Shown here: positions 13,170-18,309 of the stretch, piece by piece
Layout: each line of letters opens with the position of its first letter
Position numbering within the stretch: the stretch's first letter is position 1
DNA from: Bacteroidetes bacterium UBA1952
GTDB lineage: Bacteria > Bacteroidota > Bacteroidia > Chitinophagales > Chitinophagaceae
Reading direction: 5' to 3'
Assembly (NCBI GenBank): GCA_002336725.1
Contig: DDEO01000059.1
Span: 206-18,514, forward strand
DNA: 18,309 bases
The notes under the pieces: generated by a model
What the model was told of the DNA's origin: nothing
Database searches by the model: none
What the model saw: the letters and a program-made list of their open reading frames with translations, nothing else
Made by a program: the position numbers and the translations under genes

Positions 13170-15386
13170 CTATACCTGCAACAGCCCCGATTTGCGCAAA
13201 CCAGCCAGCGGCTTGCCATCCCAGAAAAGCTCAAAATCGTCCCAGCCGGCCGCCTCGTAGGCGGTGCGCACTTCGGCGCGGGTGGTGCGCTTTCCGTTGT
13301 TTAAAGACAACTGCGGCAACAGCGCGGCCAGCCACAAGCCTTTCTCTTTATCTAAGCGCACAGAAAGCATTTCGCGACGGGTAACGACGGTGAGTTGTGC
13401 CTCTTCCCACGTCGCGCCTTTTTTGGATTTAGATACAATCTGCACCTCCACCGCGCCGCCGAGCCAAAGCACCCGACTGCTTTCTTTGGGCAATTGCAAA
13501 GCGGCCTCTTCCAGCACACCCGTAATCCAGTCGGGCCGGATAGCGGTGCGGGGCACTTTTTCCGCAAACCATTTATGAAGTGGGTCGGTGAGGCCAATAC
13601 CGTGCATATAATTAAACAGTGATTTTTTTAATCCGTAGCCAAAAATATCGTGGTCGGTGGTGCCGGCTTCTTCGTAGTGGCGGTCGTTGTTGGCAAAATC
13701 GCCCTCCGCCTGCAGGATATGGACCCCGTATTTTTCCGGATTTTTACTCACCGGACTGTGTGCCGTCAGCGCAAAGCGATGCCAGAAGGCCGATTTCATC
13801 ACCCCGGCGGCAAACATCTGCCGCACCATCTCCAAAGAGTCTATCGTCTCCTGCGCCGTCTGCGTGGGGAAGCCATACATCAAGTAGGCATGAACGAGGA
13901 TGCCTGCGTCGGCGAAGGCTTTGTTTACCCGCGCCACCTGCGCCACGGTTACGCCCTTGTCAATCAGCTTCAGCAGTCGGTCGGAAGCCACTTCTAATCC
14001 ACCGCTCACGGCAATGCAGCCGGCTTCGCGCAAGAGCAGGCAGAGGTCGGGCGTAAAGCTTTTTTCAAAACGGATATTGGCCCACCAACTCACGACGAGT
14101 CCGCGCCGCAGGATTTCCAGCGCCAGATTGCGCATCAGGGCGGGCGGAGCGGCCTCGTCCACAAAATGAAAACCAGTATTGCCCGTTTGCACCACAATCG
14201 CTTCCATACGGTCGGCGAGCAGGGCGGCAGTCAGCGGCTCATAATCGGCGATATAGGGCAGGGTAACATCGCAAAACGTGCATTTTCCCCAATAGCAGCC
14301 GTGCGCCATCGTCAGCTTGTTCCAGCGCCCATCGCTCCAGAGGCTGTGCATCGGGTTGGTTACTTCTATGACCGAGACATAATCTGCCAGCGGCAACCCA
14401 CTGTAATCGGGCGTTCCGGTTTCGGCCTGCGCATAATCGCGGCAGGTGCTGCTGTCTTTGAAAACCACCTGTCCGTTTTCAAGGATAAAGGTTCTTTTCA
14501 GGGATGAAATTTCCGGAAATTTTCCGGAAACAAAATGGTAGAGCGCCTCTATCGGGGCTTCGCCGTCGTCCAGACAAATGAAATCCACGGCTTCAAAGAT
14601 GCGCGGGTCTTTGAGGCTCCGCAATTCGGTATTGGGATAGCCGCCACCCATCGCCACTTTTATTTCCGGAAAATGGGTCTTCAGCCACTGCCCGCAGCGC
14701 AAAGCGGCATAGAGATTTCCGGGAAACGGCACCGACAAGGCCACGAGCGCCGGCTGATGGGTTTCTATCAGATTTCCCAGTAGTTGGGTGGTAAGGGTGT
14801 CGATAAATCCCGGCGGCTGTGCCAGTGCTTCATACAATTCATCGTAGGAAGCGGCGGCAGCAGAGAGCCTTTCGGCATAGCGTGAAAAGCCGAAATGCGA
14901 GTCCACCGCTTCGGTAATCAGGTCGGAGAGGTCTTCGAGATAGAGCGTGGCGAGGTATTTGGCCGCGTCGGCGATGCCCATATCGCCGAAGGCGGCTTCC
15001 ATATCCGGCACCTGCGCAAAGCGCCCGGCTTCGGGCAGGAAGCGGCGATGGACGATGTTGCGCGCCAGAGTAGGGTCTTTGCCCTGCAAAAACCGCATGA
15101 CCGGCCCCACGGTGCGCAGGTAATCATTTTTAAGAAAAAGCATCCGCCGTGCGTTGGCCGAAGGCTCCGGAAAAGTGGCCGCTTTCCGGAAAATCTGCTC
15201 CAGTCCTGCCGCCGAAAACACCTGCAACAAGACCTCTAAGCCCAGGTCGCTTTGCGCCGCCGGAATGCCGCGCGATTGCAGAAATCCCTTCAGATACGCC
15301 GTGGCGGGATACGGGGTGTTGAGCTGCGTGAAGGGCGGCGTTATCAATAAAACAGAAGCATTCCGGTTCACAGTTTCAGGCGACAT
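13170..15386 (-). CDS. Radical SAM protein with B12-binding-like N-terminal domain
   Basis: Radical SAM enzymes use a 4Fe-4S cluster to cleave S-adenosylmethionine; this one resembles the cobalamin-binding-domain class. Numbering here counts from the longest open frame, whose residue 5 is the ATG chosen as the start, giving 738 residues. LLITPPF (17-23) and the Rossmann-like stretch PALVALSVPFPG to VAMGGGYPN (216-256) resemble the B12 domain, but no DxHxxG cobalamin-histidine motif is visible. About 140 mostly helical residues are inserted between the two. The cluster motif is HGCYWGKCTFCDV, with Cys368, Cys373 and Cys376, so spacing is CX4CX2C and not the usual CX3CX2C. SGGLEVASDRLLKLIDKG (465-482) is the typical substrate/SAM strand. 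The ATG at 15386 is preferred because the longer frame starts with a TTG inside the -7 box. Substrate unknown. Confidence 0.92.
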   Translation of the reverse strand: MSPETVNRNASVLLITPPFTQLNTPYPATAYLKGFLQSRGIPAAQSDLGLEVLLQVFSAAGLEQIFRKAATFPEPSANARRMLFLKNDYLRTVGPVMRFLQGKDPTLARNIVHRRFLPEAGRFAQVPDMEAAFGDMGIADAAKYLATLYLEDLSDLITEAVDSHFGFSRYAERLSAAAASYDELYEALAQPPGFIDTLTTQLLGNLIETHQPALVALSVPFPGNLYAALRCGQWLKTHFPEIKVAMGGGYPNTELRSLKDPRIFEAVDFICLDDGEAPIEALYHFVSGKFPEISSLKRTFILENGQVVFKDSSTCRDYAQAETGTPDYSGLPLADYVSVIEVTNPMHSLWSDGRWNKLTMAHGCYWGKCTFCDVTLPYIADYEPLTAALLADRMEAIVVQTGNTGFHFVDEAAPPALMRNLALEILRRGLVVSWWANIRFEKSFTPDLCLLLREAGCIAVSGGLEVASDRLLKLIDKGVTVAQVARVNKAFADAGILVHAYLMYGFPTQTAQETIDSLEMVRQMFAAGVMKSAFWHRFALTAHSPVSKNPEKYGVHILQAEGDFANNDRHYEEAGTTDHDIFGYGLKKSLFNYMHGIGLTDPLHKWFAEKVPRTAIRPDWITGVLEEAALQLPKESSRVLWLGGAVEVQIVSKSKKGATWEEAQLTVVTRREMLSVRLDKEKGLWLAALLPQLSLNNGKRTTRAEVRTAYEAAGWDDFELFWDGKPLAGLRKSGLLQV

Positions 15387-15395
15387 GAAGAACGG

Positions 15396-15403
15396 CAAAG
15401 GTA
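15396..15403 (-). promoter_or_regulatory. -7 promoter element of the radical SAM gene
   Basis: On the minus strand TACCTTTG (15403 down to 15396) matches TAnnTTTG and ends 9 nt before the ATG at 15386, predicting a leader of about five nucleotides. It also explains why an upstream TTG in the same frame should not be taken as the start. No strong -33 TTTG is seen. Confidence 0.5.
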
Positions 15404-15421
15404 TTTTCTATAAAGTGGAAA

Positions 15422-15448
15422 CACAGACAAGGCGAAGCCTCGTCTGTG
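15422..15448 (-). terminator. Hairpin with GAA loop, probable terminator of the XRE operon
   Basis: CACAGAC (15422-15428) pairs with GTCTGTG (15442-15448). After an A/C mismatch, AGGC-GAA-GCCT pairs inside. On the minus strand the stem is followed by TTTCCACTTT, a modest T-rich tract. It lies about 60 nt past the XRE stop and just upstream of the radical SAM promoter. The inner loop matches the C-GAA-G design of the array at 1101-1420. Confidence 0.5.
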
Positions 15449-15474
15449 GGTAAGGCTAAACGCGACGAGATAAG

Positions 15475-15496
15475 TACCTGAACGAAGCGCCAGGTA
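15475..15496. repeat. Inverted repeat TACCTG-N10-CAGGTA with a C-GAA-G core
   Basis: Perfect 6-bp arms (15475-15480 and 15491-15496) enclose AACGAAGCGC, which contains the same C-GAA-G core as the mini-hairpins elsewhere in the window. It lies 15 nt beyond the XRE gene on its downstream side. Confidence 0.45.
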
Positions 15497-15510
15497 TTGT
15501 GTGTAAAGAT

Positions 15511-15711
15511 TCAGTCGTCTGTCTCCAGTTCAAACAAGGCTTCCACCGGCATACCCAGCACGCGCGCAAGCCGCAGCGCCAGAATCGTGGTCGGGACGTA
15601 TTTGCCTGTCTCAATGGCATGAATAGACTGGCGCGAGACACCGGTTTTTTCGGCTAAAGCAACCTGAGTATAACCTTTTTGGATGCGCACTTCCCGGATA
15701 TAATTTTTCAT
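15511..15711 (-). CDS. Small XRE-family helix-turn-helix regulator
   Basis: The 66-residue protein is little more than one DNA-binding domain of the Cro/C1 type. Helix 2 is TQVALAEKTG (15-24) and the recognition helix is SRQSIHAIETG (26-36). The segment GKYVPTTILALRLARVLGMPVEALFEL (36-62) completes the fold as in YgzD-like regulators. Its ATG overlaps the stop of the upstream membrane-protein gene by four bases (ATGA), so the two are translationally coupled. Small XRE regulators of this type are often encoded beside a small multi-pass membrane protein, as here. A palindrome over the operon's -7 box is the obvious candidate operator, which would make the operon self-repressing; this is inferred. 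Confidence 0.93.
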   Translation of the reverse strand: MKNYIREVRIQKGYTQVALAEKTGVSRQSIHAIETGKYVPTTILALRLARVLGMPVEALFELETDD

Positions 15712-16148
15712 GAAGAACGCAGGGTACGAAGAAGGATCAGCAAACGCTGGGTTTTATAAAACAGTACGTATAGGATAAGGACTGTAAAAAGGTGGTATGC
15801 CGCCATCATGGGGAAGGCCCAGCCGAATACAAGATTGATAAGCGCAATGCTGATAAGCGTGTGTGCCAGAACGGCGAAGACGAGTGCCCGAAAACGCAGC
15901 GAAACGGAATATTCATCTTCATCGACTTCGCGACTAAATCCATAAACCAGCAGGCTGAGCAGAAAACCCGTCAGGAAGACTTCGTCGGTCAGGTTGCCGT
16001 TGCTGAGCAGCGCATCGGGCGGGGCGGGCAGGGCCAGGAAGGACAATTCAAAATTGTACTGGTAGTTGAGCACGACCAGTATGCCGAAGGCAATTGTCAG
16101 CAGCAGTGCCGGTTTTTGGAAGCGGTGTGGGAAAAGAAGTGGTTTCAT
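15708..16148 (-). CDS. Small four-helix membrane protein paired with XRE regulator
   Basis: The 146-residue product has four likely membrane helices near 12-28, 57-71, 86-107 and 113-131. Between helices 2 and 3 is a charged cytoplasmic stretch, FSREVDEDEYSVSLRFRAL (71-89). It resembles the acidic DE-containing segment of small Bacteroidota membrane proteins found next to XRE regulators; that likeness is from memory. No enzymatic motif is visible. The start is the ATG at 16148, which gives a basic N-terminus just before helix 1; a longer frame to 16181 runs into the promoter. The gene ends with the ATGA overlap to the XRE gene. A role in sensing or modulating the regulator is possible but not shown. 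Confidence 0.8.
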   Translation of the reverse strand: MKPLLFPHRFQKPALLLTIAFGILVVLNYQYNFELSFLALPAPPDALLSNGNLTDEVFLTGFLLSLLVYGFSREVDEDEYSVSLRFRALVFAVLAHTLISIALINLVFGWAFPMMAAYHLFTVLILYVLFYKTQRLLILLRTLRSS

Positions 16149-16167
16149 AAGAAGGCTTTTTATACCA

Positions 16168-16175
16168 CAAATGTA
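16168..16175 (-). promoter_or_regulatory. -7 promoter element of the membrane protein-XRE operon
   Basis: On the minus strand TACATTTG (16175 down to 16168) matches TAnnTTTG exactly, 19 nt before the ATG at 16148. The predicted leader is about 15 nt. A weak TTC occurs near the -33 position. Confidence 0.6.
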
Positions 16176-16188
16176 AAGCATACTTTAC
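16173..16188. promoter_or_regulatory. Operator-like palindrome GTAAAG-N4-CTTTAC over the XRE operon promoter
   Basis: GTAAAG (16173-16178) and CTTTAC (16183-16188) form a perfect inverted repeat with a 4-bp centre. It overlaps the -7 box by three bases and extends into the spacer, an ideal place for a repressor to block RNA polymerase. The XRE protein of the same operon is the natural candidate ligand. Confidence 0.55.
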
Positions 16189-16238
16189 GAATTGAGCGCC
16201 GCTTTAGCCTTTGATGAAATTTTTTTCCGGAAAACCGC

Positions 16239-17105
16239 CTACGAATCTGCGGCAGCGCGGTCGTCTTCCGGTTTGTATATCTGCTCCAGCAGGCCGAAAA
16301 GCTCCGGGTGGGATTCCTCCAGGTATTCGGGTCTTTGGAAATAATACTCCGACACGACGGCCAGAAACTCGGCTTCGTTGCGCCCGCCATATTCGCTGAT
16401 GTCGCGCTCTTTTCCGGAACGGATGTCGGCGATAGTGCGCTGTACATATTCCAGCCACGGGCCGGCCAGCTCGTCGGGCAGCAGTGCTTGGGGTACGCCA
16501 TCTACCGCGCCATCGCTCTTGTCGATCAGGTGTACAAATTCATGAATAGCCGTGTTGCCGCGTCCTTGTTGCTCAAAGCCGGTGCGCAGCGCGCCCAGCC
16601 CAATGACCATCAGCCGGTTCATCACGCCGTCGCCCACCATGCCCATCACATTCTCGTCTTCGGGTGCGCCCCGGAAATCTTTGCTGAAATTTCCGGAACG
16701 GATAATCACTTCGTCGAGGTCGTTATACTGCCAGTCGGGCTTATGAAAAACCGGAATGATGGCCGCCGAAGCCACATAGATGCGGTCGAGCATCTTGATT
16801 TTTACGCCTTGAGCGGGTGTGATGCGAATGGTGTTCAGAAAATTTATTACCCGATTCCGGAAAACTTCCTGTCTTTCGGGCGGCAGGTTTTTATAAAACC
16901 GAACGCGTAGCAGGAGCCGGTGGGCGCGGCGCGGTGCCAGTCCGGTGGTGTTGCCTGTTTTTTTCTTTTTAGAAAGATACAGGAGCAGGAAAGCGGCGGC
17001 GAAAACGCCAAGGAGCAGGTAGAGGGGCAACACAGTTTGTAGAAAAGGATATTTTGGGCTGTGCCAAGCAAAATCATTCCGCCGGGGCGAATACACGATT
17101 CGCAA
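16239..17105 (-). CDS. MtfA-like zinc-dependent peptidase (M90 family), membrane-anchored
   Basis: The protein matches the M90/MtfA (glucose-regulated metallopeptidase) family. The zinc site is HEFVH (188-192), with NEAEFLAVVSEYYFQRPEYL (243-262) downstream, where Glu254 is the likely third ligand. FYKNLPPERQEVFRNRVINFL (70-90) is the family's typical N-terminal helix. A single hydrophobic segment (about 24-44) followed by SKKKK suggests an N-terminal anchor with the peptidase domain in the cytoplasm. The start is uncertain: the longest frame begins with TTG at 17105 (288 residues). A GTG at 17033 would give 264 residues and place the membrane helix at the very N-terminus, which looks more natural. 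It points away from the secreted-protein gene at 17180; substrate unknown. Confidence 0.88.
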   Translation of the reverse strand: MRIVYSPRRNDFAWHSPKYPFLQTVLPLYLLLGVFAAAFLLLYLSKKKKTGNTTGLAPRRAHRLLLRVRFYKNLPPERQEVFRNRVINFLNTIRITPAQGVKIKMLDRIYVASAAIIPVFHKPDWQYNDLDEVIIRSGNFSKDFRGAPEDENVMGMVGDGVMNRLMVIGLGALRTGFEQQGRGNTAIHEFVHLIDKSDGAVDGVPQALLPDELAGPWLEYVQRTIADIRSGKERDISEYGGRNEAEFLAVVSEYYFQRPEYLEESHPELFGLLEQIYKPEDDRAAADS

Positions 17106-17125
17106 TAGAAATAAAATTCTACGAG

Positions 17126-17156
17126 TTGTATTTGAAAGAATAAGAACCTACATTTA
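17126..17156 (+). promoter_or_regulatory. Candidate promoter of the secreted-protein gene
   Basis: TTG at 17126-17128 is followed 20 nt later by TACATTTA (17149-17156), one base from the TAnnTTTG consensus. The predicted start of transcription lies about 20 nt before the ATG at 17180. Confidence 0.4.
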
Positions 17157-17179
17157 GATCGCCTTAACGCCTCTTTCTT

Positions 17180-18289
17180 ATGAAAAAACTTCTTCTTTGC
17201 CTCGCGCTGACAAGTCTTTCGGCGGCGGGCTTCAGCCAGCGTCAGATCCCGCCTTATCAGAAAGCCTATCTGGAAGCCAATAACATACGCTCTTCCATCA
17301 ATACGTTTGGAAGCATGTGGTACGACCCCACCAGCGGGGTCGCGGAGTGTGAGTATCCCAAAGGCAGTGGTAACCACGCCGGCTTTGCTTCCGGATTGTG
17401 GGTAGGCGGCTATGATCCGCAGCGCAATCTGAAAGTAGCAGCGATAAGGTACACAGATTCTGCGCGTCAGGATTATTTTCCGGGAATTCTGGATGCCAAC
17501 GGCCAGGCCACGGCAGCCACGGCAGATGCCTGGCGACGGGTCTGGAATATCCGCCGGACGACCATCGACAGCTTTCAGGCGATTGTGCGCAGCGTCGGGA
17601 CGGCCAATCCATCGGCGCTGGCGGCGGCACTGGCGGCTGCAAATTTCGACGACCTGAAGGCCTGGCCCGCCAAAGGCTCTGTTACTATAAAAGGCAACAA
17701 TAACGTGGCCCTTTCCCTTCCCCCGATAGCGACCCGCGACTATGCGCCGTTTGTAGATGTGGACGGCGATGGGAAATACAACTACCTGGCCGGAGACTAT
17801 CCCAAAATCAAAGGCGACCAGATGCTGTGGATGGCCTTCAACGATGTGGCGAGGACGAAGACTCAGAGCGTGACTGGCCCTATCGGACTGGAATTTCACC
17901 TCTCCGCCTATGCCTATGTGCGCGGCACCATAGCCGACAATATCCAGTTCTATGAGTATAAAGTTCACAATTATGGTCCGCTTGTCCTGGATTCTACCGT
18001 CGTAAGCGTCTGGTCGGATATAGACCTGGGTTATCCTTATGACGACTACATCGGTTTTGACTCCAGCCGCCGACTGGGCTATGTATATAATGCTACGCCG
18101 GTGGATGGCAATGGTGCGCCCGGTCATTATGGTGCCAACCCGCCGATTTCGGGCGTAACCCTGCTGCGTACGGTGGGAGACGGCGCTTCTGGCCGCGTTC
18201 CTACAGGGGCTTTCACATACTTCACTTTGGGCACCGGCACCCCGCTAGAGATCGCGGATCCCGTTATCGGCTCAGAGTTTTACAATTAA
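17180..18289 (+). CDS. Secreted Bacteroidota protein (T9SS-substrate-like N-terminal region), probably cut short by a frameshift
   Basis: A signal peptide (MKKLLLCLALTSLSAAGFSQ) starts this 369-residue frame. The order of motifs resembles the N-terminal half of long secreted proteins common in Bacteroidota that usually end in a type IX sorting domain: YPKGSGNHAGFASGLWVGGYD (59-79), RQDYFPG (96-102), a calcium-site-like DVDGDGKYN (193-201) then GDYPKIKGDQMLWMAFND (205-222), and DIDLGYPYDDYIGFD (280-294) followed by LGYVYN. In such proteins the chain continues well past EFYN; here TAA follows directly. Shifting frame by one base at about 18286-18289 restores an open frame (LMRIKGRN) to the window end, so a one-base deletion or sequencing error is likely. 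The function is unknown. Confidence 0.85.
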   Translation: MKKLLLCLALTSLSAAGFSQRQIPPYQKAYLEANNIRSSINTFGSMWYDPTSGVAECEYPKGSGNHAGFASGLWVGGYDPQRNLKVAAIRYTDSARQDYFPGILDANGQATAATADAWRRVWNIRRTTIDSFQAIVRSVGTANPSALAAALAAANFDDLKAWPAKGSVTIKGNNNVALSLPPIATRDYAPFVDVDGDGKYNYLAGDYPKIKGDQMLWMAFNDVARTKTQSVTGPIGLEFHLSAYAYVRGTIADNIQFYEYKVHNYGPLVLDSTVVSVWSDIDLGYPYDDYIGFDSSRRLGYVYNATPVDGNGAPGHYGANPPISGVTLLRTVGDGASGRVPTGAFTYFTLGTGTPLEIADPVIGSEFYN

Positions 18290-18309
18290 TGCGAATCAAG
18301 GGTAGAAAT

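Noticed and set aside
13069..13260. Small plus-strand gene of 63 residues
   Set aside because: It overlaps the end of the radical SAM gene on the other strand and has no recognisable domain; the AT-rich start fits noncoding DNA.
12331..13304. Repeat proteins of 220-290 residues encoded by the tandem array
   Set aside because: All three plus frames are open because the unit lacks stops; the 60/61-bp period changes frame between units and no start or signal is convincing.
16847..18127. 426-residue open frame on the minus strand
   Set aside because: It runs antisense through the signal-peptide-bearing secreted protein and overlaps the MtfA-like gene in another frame; both real genes have recognisable motifs.

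Overview
The window looks like part of a Bacteroidota chromosome. The evidence is a SusC/SusD outer-membrane pair, an OmpA protein with thrombospondin-type-3 repeats, a large secreted protein of the kind exported by type IX secretion, and promoters with the phylum's -7 element TAnnTTTG. GC is moderate to fairly high in the genes, which would fit a chitinophagal or saprospiral lineage, but the genus cannot be named from sequence alone.

Layout. Positions 1-20 hold the 5' end of a tRNA gene on the minus strand, probably initiator tRNA-fMet, divergent from era (95-976, +). Positions 977-1435 contain no gene; they hold a heptamer array and then a run of about 15 tiny perfect hairpins, partly arranged as a 67-bp tandem repeat, ending just before a dicarboxylate/amino-acid:cation symporter gene (1436-2824). 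A DedA membrane protein (2850-3572) and a thioredoxin-fold protein (3723-4322) follow on the same strand. Next is a SusC-SusD-OmpA cluster (4614-10570) closed by a strong intrinsic terminator (10605-10652). About 400 bp without a convincing gene follow.

The next genes lie on the minus strand: a PLP-dependent decarboxylase (11072-12310), a 60/61-bp tandem array of ten and a fraction units (12391-13012), a cobalamin-binding-type radical SAM protein (13170-15386), an XRE regulator translationally coupled to a small membrane protein (15511-16148), and an MtfA-like zinc peptidase (16239-17105). A secreted protein gene starts divergently on the plus strand (17180-18289) and appears to be cut short by a one-base frameshift close to the window end.

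Most genes are ordinary. The unusual content lies between genes: (1) the mini-hairpin array with C-GAA-G loops, where stems change sequence but stay paired; (2) the 60/61-bp array; (3) an enrichment of the palindrome TTCCGGAA, present 24 times including inside genes; (4) three genes whose -7 promoter element sits only 5-9 nt before the start codon, predicting leaderless or nearly leaderless mRNAs; (5) a palindrome overlapping the -7 box of the XRE operon, a likely autoregulatory operator. No CRISPR array, phage, insertion sequence or recognised defence system was seen.
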